DNA of 64,000 bases from Microbacterium arabinogalactanolyticum (GCF_030268005.1 NZ_BRZC01000007.1:604694-668693); one strand, 5' to 3'; shown: positions 55,823-64,000, counted from the first letter of the stretch. Made by a program: numbers and translations. The notes: generated by a model not told the origin, from the sequence alone.

Positions 55823-57442
55823 TCAGTGCTTCTCGTGGATGAGGGGCCAGGGCGACGGGAACACGTCGACCGGCACCTTGATGACGGCCGGGCGGCGTGC
55901 GGTCACGGCCTCGCCGATGGCGCGCTGCACCGCGTCCGCATCCTCGGCGAGCGCGAAGTCGATCCCGAAGGCCTTCACGAGCAGCTCGAAGTCGGGATTG
56001 ACGAGGTCGGAGCCGATGAACCGGCCGCCATAGGTGTCCCGCTGGATGCGCCAGACGTTGCCGAAGCGGTTGTCCTCGAAGAGCACGGTGATCAGGGGGA
56101 TCCCGTACCGCTTCGCGGTCGCGAACTCCTGCAGCGACCAGCCGATGCCGCCGTCGCCCGTGACGACGACGACCGGCCGATCGCCCGCACCCACGGCCGC
56201 GCCGAGCGCGGTGGGCATGGCATAGCCGAGCGTGCCCTGGTACCCGGGCCAGACGTAGGAACGCGGCGCCTGCACCGGGAATCCGTAGGTCGACACGTAG
56301 CCGATCTGGGTGAGCTCGTTGACGAAGATGCCGTCGGCCGGCAGCGAGGCACGGATGGCGTCCACGAACGCCATCTGCGGTGCGACCTGCGCGCGGATGC
56401 GCTCCTCGCACTCGCGGCGGAGACGTGCCAGCTCGTCGCCCCACCCCGTGCGGTGCTCCTGTCCCTCCAGCCGAGCCACGAGCGCCTCGAGCACCGCGGT
56501 CGCGTCGGCGAGCACGGTCACGTCGGGACGGCGGGGGGTTCGCACGTCATCGGGATCGACGTTCACCAGCGCGAGGCGCGCCTCGCCGATGTTCAGCTGC
56601 TGACCGAACGGAGTGAGGAAACGGCTGCCGAAGGAGACGACCGCATCCGCCGTGTCGCGCAGCTCCCAGAGGGAGAAGGCGGGCAGCGCGTGCGGGTCGC
56701 GGGCGTCGATCGCACCGCGGCCGTTCTCGCTCATCACGACCGGAGCGTCGAGCAGCTCCGCGAGACGCGGCAGCAGCTCGAAGGCGCGAGTTCCGCGCAC
56801 GCCGCCGCCCACGTGGATGACGGGGCGCCGGCTCGCCGCCAGCAGTGCGAGGATCTCGGACACGCCGTCCTCCGGCGCGCTCGGCGTCTCGACGGCGAAC
56901 GGCTCCCCCACCTCGAAGTCGGCCTCGGCGTGGAGGATGTCGGGTCCGAGCTCGAGCGCGACGGGTCGCGGACGACCGGTGCGCATCTGGCGGAAGCCCT
57001 CGTGCACCAGCTCGGGGATCTCCTCGACGCGCGTGGGTCTTGCGGTCCACTTGGTGAGGCCCTCGATCGTCTCGCTCTGCTTCGGGATCTCGTGCAGTGC
57101 ACCCAGCCCCCCTCCGACGAGCTTGCTGGGGATCGTGCCGGCCAGCAGCATGACCTGTGAGGAGCAGGCGTAGGCGGTCGCCATCCCGGCGCCGGCGTTG
57201 AGGACGCCCGGACCGGGGACGACCATCGCGACGCCCGGCTTGCCGGTGACGCGGTGGAATCCGTCGGCCATGTAGGTGGTGCTCTGCTCGTGGCGAGGGA
57301 CCAGCAGGTTCAGCTCGTCCTGCCTCCGGTACATGCCGTCGGTGAGGCCGTCCAGCTGCACGCCGGGGATGCCGAAGACCGTCTCCGTCCCCTCGCTGAT
57401 CAGAGCCTGAGTGAGCGCATCGCCGCCCGTCATCTTCGCCAT
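55823..57442 (-). CDS. TPP-dependent enzyme, acetolactate-synthase-like
   Basis: 539 residues with the three TPP-enzyme domains. The catalytic glutamate is in PRHEQSTTYMADG (E52), and the Mg/TPP site is VVTGDGGIGWSLQEFATAKRYGIPLITVLFEDNRFG (about 424-459). The central FAD-like domain (VIHVGGGVRG...) is kept. Regulatory small subunits are absent, so this is a catabolic or specialised decarboxylase-ligase and not the biosynthetic AHAS. The exact substrate is unknown; a 2-oxo acid from the nearby aminotransferase is a plausible candidate. AT-rich operator 3 lies 17 bases before the ATG. Confidence 0.88.
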   Translation of the reverse strand: MAKMTGGDALTQALISEGTETVFGIPGVQLDGLTDGMYRRQDELNLLVPRHEQSTTYMADGFHRVTGKPGVAMVVPGPGVLNAGAGMATAYACSSQVMLLAGTIPSKLVGGGLGALHEIPKQSETIEGLTKWTARPTRVEEIPELVHEGFRQMRTGRPRPVALELGPDILHAEADFEVGEPFAVETPSAPEDGVSEILALLAASRRPVIHVGGGVRGTRAFELLPRLAELLDAPVVMSENGRGAIDARDPHALPAFSLWELRDTADAVVSFGSRFLTPFGQQLNIGEARLALVNVDPDDVRTPRRPDVTVLADATAVLEALVARLEGQEHRTGWGDELARLRRECEERIRAQVAPQMAFVDAIRASLPADGIFVNELTQIGYVSTYGFPVQAPRSYVWPGYQGTLGYAMPTALGAAVGAGDRPVVVVTGDGGIGWSLQEFATAKRYGIPLITVLFEDNRFGNVWRIQRDTYGGRFIGSDLVNPDFELLVKAFGIDFALAEDADAVQRAIGEAVTARRPAVIKVPVDVFPSPWPLIHEKH

Positions 57443-57459
57443 AGGTGAACGCCTTCCTG

Positions 57460-57477
57460 AATTGACTATAATGAATA
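57460..57477. promoter_or_regulatory. AT-rich operator 3 (AATTGACTATAATGAATA)
   Basis: Differs from operator 4 by one base in 18. CTATA and TATAG (57466-57480) make it partly palindromic. It is 17 bases before the TPP-enzyme start. Confidence 0.75.
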
Positions 57478-57548
57478 TAGATCAGCACGCTCGGCGTCAC
57501 AACTCGGCCGGATCCGGGCGGGCGCCCGGCATAGAATCGGTGCGATCG

Positions 57549-57559
57549 GACACGGTGTC
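57549..57559. promoter_or_regulatory. Palindrome GACACGGTGTC in the pucR promoter
   Basis: It lies just downstream of a -10-like TAGAAT (57532-57537), a position suited to a repressor or autoregulator. The same core GACAC-N-GTGTC occurs at 52614-52624. Confidence 0.55.
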
Positions 57560-57603
57560 GCAGAGCCGGCGCACAGACCGTCACGCGCAGAGGGAGTCGA
57601 CCG

Positions 57604-58770
57604 GTGAATCTCGAAGAGCACGTTCAGGCGTACGCCGACCGCTTCGGAAGGCCGGTCATCGTCTTCGACGCCGACCTCAACGTCACCGCGTTCAGCATCC
57701 ATGACGAGGACGTCGACCACGCACGGCTGGCGATCATCCTCTCCCACCGCGGATCCTCCCGCGCGAAGGACTCGATCCGGGAGTACCGGGTCGCGCAGGC
57801 CGACGGCCCGGTGCGCATCCCCCCGATCGACGGCGGGCGCTCGCGCGTCGTCGCACCCGTGCGCCACGAGGGGCACGTCGTCGGCTACGTCTCCTCGGCG
57901 ATCCCCGACGACCTGCCGGACGACGCGATCGTCGAGGACGACGCCATCCGCGAGAGCCGCGCCCAGATCGGCGTGATCCTGGCCGCGATGGCGCTGGGCA
58001 CCCGCGAGGACGAGGACCGCACGCGTCGCCTGGTGACCGCTCTGCTCGACGCCGACGGCGACCACGGAATCCGGGCCGCGGACGAGCTGCTGACGGACCG
58101 CCTCATCTCGCCCGCCCCGCACTACACCGTCATCGTGCTGTCACCTCCGCCCCACTCGGACGTCAACGCGGCCGCCCTCCGACTGGCACTCGACCGCGCC
58201 CTGGCCGCCATTCCAGCATTCCCCACACTGAAGGCCGTCGGCACCGTCTTCGAGGGCGAGGCGGTTCTCGTTGTGCCCTACGAGATCGACGGCAAGCGCC
58301 TCAGCACCCTGCTCGCCCTGCCGGCCTTCGCCGAGCTGCGCGCCGGTGTGGGCGGCGCCCACTCCCGTCTCGCCGATGCGCGCAGCTCGCGCCGCGAGGC
58401 GCGCATCGCCCTCCGCGGCGCGGATCTCAGCCCCGCCCGCGGTCGCGTGGTGCAGTGGGACGAGCTCGGCCTGGATCGCATCCTGCTCCAGCTGCCCGTC
58501 GAGGCGCTCACGCTCACCGACCTGCCCGCCCCCGTGCAGCGGCTGCTGCAGGCGCAGTCGGGCCCGGACCTCGCCGAGACGCTCGAGGCCTACCTCGACT
58601 GCGGCTGCGACGCCCAGCGCACGGCGCAGGAACTGCACATCCACCGCAGCACCCTCTACTACCGGCTCGACAGGGTCAAGGCGATCGCCGACGTCGATCT
58701 CGCCGACGGCCTGATGCGGCGCGAGCTGCACACCGCGCTGCGCGTCGCGACGCTCGCCGGCCTGCGCTGA
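57604..58770 (+). CDS. PucR-family transcriptional regulator
   Basis: 388 residues, GTG start with agaggga upstream. The N-terminal half is a GAF-like sensor (VIVFDADLNVTAFSIHDEDVDHARLAIILSHRG), followed by a GGDEF-like degenerate domain. The C-terminal helix-turn-helix is CDAQRTAQELHIHRSTLYYRLDRVKAI (about 340-366), typical of PucR activators of purine, amino-acid and nitrogen catabolism. It probably controls the flanking TPP-enzyme or aldehyde-dehydrogenase genes and perhaps itself. Confidence 0.9.
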   Translation: MNLEEHVQAYADRFGRPVIVFDADLNVTAFSIHDEDVDHARLAIILSHRGSSRAKDSIREYRVAQADGPVRIPPIDGGRSRVVAPVRHEGHVVGYVSSAIPDDLPDDAIVEDDAIRESRAQIGVILAAMALGTREDEDRTRRLVTALLDADGDHGIRAADELLTDRLISPAPHYTVIVLSPPPHSDVNAAALRLALDRALAAIPAFPTLKAVGTVFEGEAVLVVPYEIDGKRLSTLLALPAFAELRAGVGGAHSRLADARSSRREARIALRGADLSPARGRVVQWDELGLDRILLQLPVEALTLTDLPAPVQRLLQAQSGPDLAETLEAYLDCGCDAQRTAQELHIHRSTLYYRLDRVKAIADVDLADGLMRRELHTALRVATLAGLR

Positions 58771-58806
58771 TCCGGATCCCAGCCGGAGCATGTCGCGTCA
58801 TCGCAT

Positions 58807-58824
58807 AATTGACTATATTGAATA
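58807..58824. promoter_or_regulatory. AT-rich operator 4 (AATTGACTATATTGAATA)
   Basis: Defines, with operator 3, the consensus AATTGACTATAWTGAATA. It lies 64 bases before the aldehyde dehydrogenase start; its TTGACT part could also serve as a -35 box. Confidence 0.75.
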
Positions 58825-58888
58825 GATATCTTTCACGCACGACGCCGAGGTCGCCCGATCCGGCGGCACAGACGAGAGGAACCCGCCG

Positions 58889-60265
58889 ATGAATGCCCTC
58901 CTGGAAGCCGTCTCGGTGGATGCCGAGCACGGCCGCCCCATGCTCGATGCCGCCACCCGCGAGGTCTTCGGTCACGCGCCGGAGCAGACCGTCGACGACC
59001 TGAACGCCGCGATCGCGGCCGCGGCCGCCGCCCAGCCCGGCTGGGCCGCACTCGGCCACGCCGAGCGCTCCCGCCTGATGCGTGCGATCGCCGACGACAT
59101 CGATGAGCACGCGGAGGAGCTCGGCGAGATCATCACGCACGAGCAGGGCAAGGTGGCCGGCGCGGGAGAGGCGCACGGCGCAGCCCACTTCCTGCGCGGC
59201 GCCGCCGACACCGTGCTGGAGCCGCAGCGGCTCGACGACCGCTCGGAGCTGCACTACATGCCGCTCGGCGTGGTCGCCTCGATCGGCCCGTGGAACTTCC
59301 CCGTCATGATCGGCGTGTGGCACATCGCGCCCGCGCTGCGGATGGGCAACACGGTCGTCATCAAGCCCTCGGAGTACACGCCGCTGAGCGTGCTGGCCCT
59401 GGTGGAGATCTTCCGCCGGCACCTGCCCGAGGGGGTCGTGACCGCGGTCTCCGGCGGGCGCGAGGTGGGAGCGGCGCTCGCCTCCCACCCCGATGTCGCG
59501 AAGATCGTGTTCACCGGGTCGACCCCGACCGGCAGGCGCATCGTGGAGAGCTCCTCGAACAACCTCGCCCGCCTGACCCTGGAGCTCGGCGGCAACGACG
59601 CCGGCATCGTGCTGCCGGGCACCGACGTCTCCCAGGTCGCCGAGAAGCTGTTCTGGGGAGCATTCATGAACACCGGCCAGGTGTGCGCGGCGCTCAAGCG
59701 CCTGTACGTGCACGACTCCGTGTACGACGAGCTGGTCGAGGCGCTAGCCGGCATCGCCGAGACCGCACCGATCGGCTCCGGACACGTGAAGACCAACCGG
59801 CTGGGACCGGTGCAGAACCCCTCGCAGTTCGACATCGTCTCGCGGCTCGTCGACGACGCCCGCGCGCGCGGCGCGCGCATCGTGACCGGCGGCGAGCCCG
59901 CGACCGACCTCGGCCCGCTGTTCTACCGCCCCACGATCATCGCCGACGTCGAGGACGGCGCTGCCATCGTCGACGAGGAGCAGTTCGGTCCGGTGCTGCC
60001 CGTGGTCCGCTACAGCGATGTCGAGGATGCCGTCCGCCGCGCGAACGGCACGGACCAGGGGCTCGGCGCATCGGTGTGGGGGCCGGACGAGGAGGTGGCG
60101 AAGGAGATCGCACTGCGCCTCGAAGCCGGCACCGTGTGGATCAATCAGCACGGAGGCGTCGACCCGTCGACCCCGTTCGGCGGTGTGAAGGCCTCCGGCT
60201 ACGGGCTCGAGTTCGGCGTCGAGGGGCTGAAGGCGATGGCGGCGACGAAGGTCATCCGGCGCTGA
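58889..60265 (+). CDS. NAD(P)-dependent aldehyde dehydrogenase (succinate-semialdehyde type)
   Basis: 458 residues. Catalytic residues are complete: N136 in GPWNFPVM, K159 in VIKPSEYTP, E232 in LELGGNDAG, and C266 in NTGQVCAALK. The protein is typical of broad-range SSADH-like enzymes that oxidise small aldehydes to acids. In this unit it would finish the catabolic route begun by the M20 hydrolase, aminotransferase and TPP enzyme (inferred). ggaac precedes the ATG. A long hairpin terminator lies just past its stop. Confidence 0.9.
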   Translation: MNALLEAVSVDAEHGRPMLDAATREVFGHAPEQTVDDLNAAIAAAAAAQPGWAALGHAERSRLMRAIADDIDEHAEELGEIITHEQGKVAGAGEAHGAAHFLRGAADTVLEPQRLDDRSELHYMPLGVVASIGPWNFPVMIGVWHIAPALRMGNTVVIKPSEYTPLSVLALVEIFRRHLPEGVVTAVSGGREVGAALASHPDVAKIVFTGSTPTGRRIVESSSNNLARLTLELGGNDAGIVLPGTDVSQVAEKLFWGAFMNTGQVCAALKRLYVHDSVYDELVEALAGIAETAPIGSGHVKTNRLGPVQNPSQFDIVSRLVDDARARGARIVTGGEPATDLGPLFYRPTIIADVEDGAAIVDEEQFGPVLPVVRYSDVEDAVRRANGTDQGLGASVWGPDEEVAKEIALRLEAGTVWINQHGGVDPSTPFGGVKASGYGLEFGVEGLKAMAATKVIRR

Positions 60266-60282
60266 GCCCGGCCCTCTCCCGA

Positions 60283-60328
60283 GAACGAGGAAGGTGCCGG
60301 ATCGGTCGATCCGGCGCCTTCCTCGTTC
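60283..60328. terminator. Long bidirectional hairpin between convergent genes
   Basis: Arms of 21 bases (60283-60303 and 60308-60328) pair with a single G-T wobble and a 4-base loop, GGTC. It lies between the aldehyde dehydrogenase and the monooxygenase stop codons. Confidence 0.85.
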
Positions 60329-60342
60329 CGCAGCGGGGCGGC

Positions 60343-62010
60343 TCAGGCGGCGACGCGCACGCGGGCGCCGCGGAGCAGTTCGCAGAGCTCGGCGGCGTCG
60401 GCCGCGTCGAGCGCGGCGCCCCGCCAGACCACCTGCTGATCCTGGCGGACCAGCGTGAGCGGGGCCGTGTACTCGGCGGGCAGCAGCCTGTCTCCGGGCT
60501 CCACGATGACCAGCGGGATGCCGCGCCGCTCGGCCTCCGCGACGAGGGCGGGGCTGCCGTGCCCGTCTCGTGCCACCAGGGTGTAGCCGTCGGAGAGCCG
60601 GTCGTAGAACGAGGTGCCGTCGGCGAGCACGAAGTGCGGGGCGCGGCAGCCCGGAACGGTCGAGGGCGTGTACGTGCCCATCGTGTACCCGGGCGCCTCC
60701 GCTCCGTCGTAGGAGATGATCGGCGAGGCGTCGTACACGTAGCCGTAGTTGAGCCCGGCCGCGGCGAACTGCGGCTCGTTGAGGGCGTGCACCGCGGCGC
60801 CGAACTCGGCGCGGGCCCGCTCCCCTGCGTCCGTCGCATCCTCGATCTCCGCGGGCATGCCGGGCCGTGCGAGCTTCTGCTGGTGATTCATCGCGAAGTG
60901 CGAGACCTGCTCGGTGATCGGGCGCCGCTCGGCCTCATAGGCGTCGAGGATGCCCTCGTCGGCCCATCCGCTCAGGTGCGCGCCCAGCTGCCAGGTGAGG
61001 TTGAGCACGTCGGCGATACCGGCGTTCATCCCGAACCCGGCGAAGGGCACCCAGAGGTGGCTGGCGTCGCCGGCGATGAACACCCGGCCGCTGCGGAAGC
61101 GGTCGGCGAGCAGCCGGCGCGCGATCCAGTCCTCCTTCGACACCGCCTCGTACTCGAAATCGTCCCCGACGCCGAGGATCGCGCGGATCGCGGCATCCCG
61201 GTCCACCGACCCCTCGGTCTGCGCCTCCTCGGGCGAGAGGTAGGTGTGCACCAGGAAGGTCTCGCGCCCGTCGATCGCGTAGACGTGGCCCAGGCGGCGC
61301 TGATTGAACGTGTAGTAGCCCCAGGCGCGCGGCTCGTCCGCGGACATCCGCTCGTACAGCTCGGCGGATCGGATGCAGGTGGACTGGACGTGCTGCAGCA
61401 CGGGGTCGCCGCTCAGCTTGGCGCCGATCTGCTTGCGCACCATCGAGCGCCCGCCGTCCGCGCCGATCAGGTAGCGGGCGCGCACCGTGCGCTCGTTCGA
61501 CCCGTCGAGGTCGGAGATCACGGCCGACACCGAGGACTCGTCCTGCGCGAGACTGTGGAAGAGGGTGCGGTTCAGCAGCGTGACCCCGGGTGCCTGCGCG
61601 GCGTGGCGGGCGAGGATCGGCTCGAGGAAGGTCTGGTTGATGCGGTGCGGCGGCTCGGGCGTCTGCCACGCGGTGTCCGGTCCGGTGCGCGACGTGTACC
61701 GCTCGCCGCTGGCGGGGATCGGGATGCGGGCGAACTCGATGCCGGTCAGCGAGGTGCGGAAGGCCACGTCCTGCGGGTAGTCCGCGGGCAGCCCGGCCGC
61801 GCGCACCTCGGCGGCGATGCCCAGCCGTCGGAAGCTCTCCATGGTGCGGGAGGCGACGTGGTTGCACTTCACGTTCGGCGGCTGGAGGAACTCGCGCTGC
61901 TCCACGACGATCGTCGACACCCCTCGCGCGCTGAGGTCGAGCGCTGCGACCAGTCCGACGGGGCCCGCCCCGATGATGAGGACGTCCGCGTCCAGCGCCG
62001 CCTGCGTCAT
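60343..62010 (-). CDS. FAD-dependent aromatic monooxygenase (PheA/TfdB type)
   Basis: 555 residues. The FAD motif is VLIIGAGPVGLVAALDLSARGVSTIVVEQ (9-37). The second conserved site is RVFIAGDASHLWVPFAGFGMNAGIADVLNLTWQLGAHL (GD motif), and a thioredoxin-like C-terminal domain is shortened. Family members hydroxylate phenols or related rings with NAD(P)H and oxygen. Ring cleavage genes are not visible here, but RraA-type aldolases follow on the same strand. gggagaa lies 6 bases before the ATG. The RraA unit ends 58 bases upstream of its start. Confidence 0.88.
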   Translation of the reverse strand: MTQAALDADVLIIGAGPVGLVAALDLSARGVSTIVVEQREFLQPPNVKCNHVASRTMESFRRLGIAAEVRAAGLPADYPQDVAFRTSLTGIEFARIPIPASGERYTSRTGPDTAWQTPEPPHRINQTFLEPILARHAAQAPGVTLLNRTLFHSLAQDESSVSAVISDLDGSNERTVRARYLIGADGGRSMVRKQIGAKLSGDPVLQHVQSTCIRSAELYERMSADEPRAWGYYTFNQRRLGHVYAIDGRETFLVHTYLSPEEAQTEGSVDRDAAIRAILGVGDDFEYEAVSKEDWIARRLLADRFRSGRVFIAGDASHLWVPFAGFGMNAGIADVLNLTWQLGAHLSGWADEGILDAYEAERRPITEQVSHFAMNHQQKLARPGMPAEIEDATDAGERARAEFGAAVHALNEPQFAAAGLNYGYVYDASPIISYDGAEAPGYTMGTYTPSTVPGCRAPHFVLADGTSFYDRLSDGYTLVARDGHGSPALVAEAERRGIPLVIVEPGDRLLPAEYTAPLTLVRQDQQVVWRGAALDAADAAELCELLRGARVRVAA

Positions 62011-62068
62011 GTGATTCTCCCGATTCCGATCAGTGTGAGGTGTCTGCGTCCGGTCGCGCGGTCGTCGT

Positions 62069-62722
62069 TCAGCGTTCGGCCGGCCCGCGCTCCGGCGCCC
62101 CGAGCCCGCGGAAGTCGTAGAGGTCGAGCGTGCTCTCGCCGTCCCGCAGCCTGGCCATGAAGGCGTCCTCCTTGGCCGCGCGCTCCCGCGAGGATGCGAG
62201 CACCTCGTCGTAGCGCGCCGAGGGGATCACGGCGATGCCGTCGCGGTCCGCGACGATGACGTCGCCGCGGTGGACCACCCGTCCGCGCAGCGTGACGGGG
62301 CGGCCGAGCACTCCCGGCCACTGCTTGATCGTGCCGCGGATGGAGATGGAGGTGCTGAAGGCGGGAAAGCCCAGGCCGGCCAGCTGCGCGGTGTCCCGCA
62401 CGCCGCCGTCGATGACGAGACCGCGGATGCCGCGCGCCTGAGCGGCGACCGTCATGACCTCGCCCCAGTAGCCGTGGGCCCCGCCGCCGGCGTCCACGAC
62501 GAGCACGTCTCCGTCGCCCGCGGCCTCGATGCCGTGGTGCAGGGCGAGGTTGTCACCGAGCTGGGCGGACACCGGGTACGCGCGCCCGACGATCTGCGCG
62601 CCCTCCCAGGCGGGGCGGAACGCCGCATCCAGGAAGCAGTCGCTGCGCGATGCCTCGTAGAGCGTGGCGCTGCCGAGCCGCAGCAGCTCCTCGGCATCCT
62701 GCAGAACCTCGGCGGAGGTCAT
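62069..62722 (-). CDS. RraA / HMG-aldolase family protein, copy 1
   Basis: 217 residues from MTSAEVLQDAEELLRLGSATLYEASRSDC; its ATG overlaps the stop of copy 2. The family core is DVLVVDAGGGAHGYWGEVMTVAAQARGIRGLVIDGGVRDTAQL, where Asp, Arg and Glu bind metal and pyruvate. The alternative is RNase-E regulator RraA, but actinobacteria lack the usual partner and catabolic aldolases (4-hydroxy-4-methyl-2-oxoglutarate or oxaloacetate lyase) are more likely. It is the last of three similar genes. Confidence 0.87.
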   Translation of the reverse strand: MTSAEVLQDAEELLRLGSATLYEASRSDCFLDAAFRPAWEGAQIVGRAYPVSAQLGDNLALHHGIEAAGDGDVLVVDAGGGAHGYWGEVMTVAAQARGIRGLVIDGGVRDTAQLAGLGFPAFSTSISIRGTIKQWPGVLGRPVTLRGRVVHRGDVIVADRDGIAVIPSARYDEVLASSRERAAKEDAFMARLRDGESTLDLYDFRGLGAPERGPAER

Positions 62723-63375
62723 CCCTCTGCCCTCTGCAGGTTGTGGTAGCCGAAGCGCGCGCGGGCCTCGGCGATGGTGGCGCCGTTCAGCGCAGCCTCG
62801 AGGATCGACTCCTCGCGACGATGGATGGTCTCCGCGGTCTCGAGGATGTCCTCCTCGATGTCCTGGGGGATGACGACGACGCCGTCGGAGTCGCCGAGCA
62901 GGATGTCGCCGGGGCGCACGGTCACACCGCCGATCGTGACGGGTCCCTGCTCCTCGGCGACCTCGACGCGGTCCTTGCCGGTGCGCATGAAGCGGCCGTG
63001 ACTGTAGATCGGGTAGCCGAGCGAGAGCGCACGGTGGGTGTCGCGACACACGCCCTCGATGACCGTGCCCGCGATGCCGCGATGATGCGCGACGGCGGTC
63101 AGGATGTCGCCCCAGACCGTGCAGTCGACGCGCGCGTCGTTGTCGAGCACGACCACCTGGCCGGGCTGCACCTGGTCGATGTAGTCACCGACCGTGCCCG
63201 CGGGCGTCTGCGCGCTGACGTAGCGGACCGTGTAGGCCCGCCCCGCCATGTGCTGTCCGTCAGTGAGCGGGGCGAGGCCGAGCAGGCTGCCGGGGCGGAC
63301 GTGCTTGTCGAGCGCGTCCGACACGGTCGCCGTGCCGAGCGCGGCGAACCTCTGGACGATGGGGTCGTCTGACAT
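62719..63375 (-). CDS. RraA / HMG-aldolase family protein, copy 2
   Basis: 218 residues. The opening VQRFAALGTATVSDALDKH is the conventional RraA start. The core is VVLDNDARVDCTVWGDILTAVAHHRGIAGTVIEGVCRDTHRALSLGYPIYS, with the R-x-D substrate motif seen as VCRDT. It begins 4 bases after the stop of copy 3 and overlaps copy 1 by ATGA, so the three are one operon. The sequences of the copies differ widely, suggesting different substrates or a hetero-oligomer. Confidence 0.87.
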   Translation of the reverse strand: MSDDPIVQRFAALGTATVSDALDKHVRPGSLLGLAPLTDGQHMAGRAYTVRYVSAQTPAGTVGDYIDQVQPGQVVVLDNDARVDCTVWGDILTAVAHHRGIAGTVIEGVCRDTHRALSLGYPIYSHGRFMRTGKDRVEVAEEQGPVTIGGVTVRPGDILLGDSDGVVVIPQDIEEDILETAETIHRREESILEAALNGATIAEARARFGYHNLQRAEG

Positions 63376-63379
63376 GCGA

Positions 63380-64000
63380 TCACTCCGAAGCTGTGACGGT
63401 GGGGAACTGGGAATCGTGCATGACCTCGCTCACGTCGCGGCCGCTGCGCACGGCCTCGGCCATCCGCGACTCCCGATCGGCGATGCGTCCGGCGAGCTCG
63501 ACGACGCGTTCGACCTCGGCCGCCGCGACGAAGACGACGCCGTTGACGTCGGCGATCACGTAGTCGTGCGACGCCACCGAGACGCCGGCGACCTGGATGC
63601 GCTCGTCCATCGCCTGTTGCACGATCCGGCCGCGCGCGCTGACGGGCACCGCCTGACGGGCGAACACGGGCAGCCCCAGCGCCTCGCTCTCCTGCACGTC
63701 ACGGCAGGCGCCGTCGACGATGATGCCGGCGATGCCGCGCTGGACGGCGGCCTCGGCGAGCAGGCCGCCCCAGCAGGAGACGTCCGTGCGGCCGTGGTTG
63801 TCGATGACGACGACGTCATCGGGGTCGGCGACGGCGACCAGCGGCGTGGCGATGTGGGTGGCCGGACCCGCGGACGCCTTGGGCGCCGCGGTGACCGTGC
63901 GCACCCGGCCGGCCACCGTGCGGCCGGCGGGCCACATCGGCGTGAGGGCCGTCACGGCGCCGGGGAGCCCGAGGGTGTCGAGGGCATCCGAGACGGCGCA
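63380..64000 (-). CDS. RraA / HMG-aldolase family protein, copy 3, 5' end outside window
   Basis: The frame stays open to the right window edge, and the last visible residues at that end read AVSDALDTLGLPGAVTALTPMWP, the usual RraA N-terminal region, so the true start lies just beyond 64000. The core is VVVIDNHGRTDVSCWGGLLAEAAVQRGIAGIIVDGACRDVQESEALGLPVFA. Internal ATG codons near 63955 are not accepted as the start because family sequence continues above them. It is the first visible gene of the three-copy unit. Confidence 0.88.
   Translation of the reverse strand, partial: CAVSDALDTLGLPGAVTALTPMWPAGRTVAGRVRTVTAAPKASAGPATHIATPLVAVADPDDVVVIDNHGRTDVSCWGGLLAEAAVQRGIAGIIVDGACRDVQESEALGLPVFARQAVPVSARGRIVQQAMDERIQVAGVSVASHDYVIADVNGVVFVAAAEVERVVELAGRIADRESRMAEAVRSGRDVSEVMHDSQFPTVTASE

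Noticed and set aside
55823..57442. Assignment as biosynthetic acetolactate synthase (ilvB)
   Set aside because: No small subunit or ilvC follows, the protein is shorter than usual and it lies in a regulated catabolic unit.
59290..62160. Long plus-strand frame through the aldehyde dehydrogenase and opposite the monooxygenase
   Set aside because: Out of frame with the aldehyde dehydrogenase and antisense to the monooxygenase; no motifs and extreme Arg/Ala/Gly content.
62069..64000. RNase E inhibitor function for the RraA-family genes
   Set aside because: Three linked divergent copies beside a monooxygenase fit aldolase-type enzymes better; RraA regulation is known from enterobacterial RNase E.

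Overview
This is a high-GC actinobacterial chromosome segment. Codon use, the frequent 'ggatgcc/gcatcc' words, TANNNT promoters placed 6-8 bases before start codons, and the mix of families (RadA, actinobacterial ArgA, PucR, several MFS and ABC systems) point to Microbacteriaceae, probably Microbacterium or a close relative. That assignment is inferred from composition and gene content. There is one tRNA (Ser, CGA anticodon). I see no rRNA, integrase, transposase or CRISPR array.

Layout. 1-5.3 kb: an FBP-type zinc-finger protein cut by the left edge, then an operon of a radical SAM enzyme, a small membrane protein, an Lgt-like protein and two small membrane proteins, then a Met/Cys-rich copper-storage-type protein. 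5.4-22.2 kb: mixed accessory genes, including a DHA2 exporter, a macro-domain hydrolase, a YaeQ protein, a GH3 glycosidase with an MFS sugar carrier facing a LacI regulator across a 16-bp palindrome, a PEP-mutase-like enzyme, a compact LuxR/LAL regulator, a secreted beta-rich protein, a PlsC acyltransferase, an AhpD-like pair, a phytoene-dehydrogenase-like oxidoreductase and an EntS-like exporter. 22.4 kb: tRNA-Ser.

22.5-40.2 kb: a hydroxyproline catabolic region. It encodes two proline-racemase-family enzymes, an ornithine-cyclodeaminase/P2C-reductase-family protein, a probable Xaa-Pro-type dipeptidase, alpha-ketoglutarate-semialdehyde dehydrogenase, a DapA-family deaminase, an MHS transporter, a three-part D-hydroxyproline dehydrogenase, a Liv-type ABC importer and a GntR repressor. 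Together they would take free or peptide-bound 4-hydroxyproline to 2-oxoglutarate. A GTGACATATTAC-like operator lies before five of these transcription units, which ties the region into one regulon.

40.2-46.3 kb: a MetE/UROD-like protein, a HIT protein, a SufR-like regulator, RadA, an SseB protein, a DUF4232-like protein and ArgA. 46.3-52.5 kb: a six-gene operon of an iron/thiamine-type ABC importer followed by an amidohydrolase, a small protein and a Rieske ferredoxin. 52.6-60.3 kb: a second catabolic unit (HisC-like aminotransferase, GntR, M20 amidohydrolase, TPP enzyme, PucR, aldehyde dehydrogenase). It carries its own shared AT-rich operator, AATTGACTATAWTGAATA. 60.3-64 kb: a FAD aromatic monooxygenase and three consecutive RraA-family genes, the last running off the right edge.
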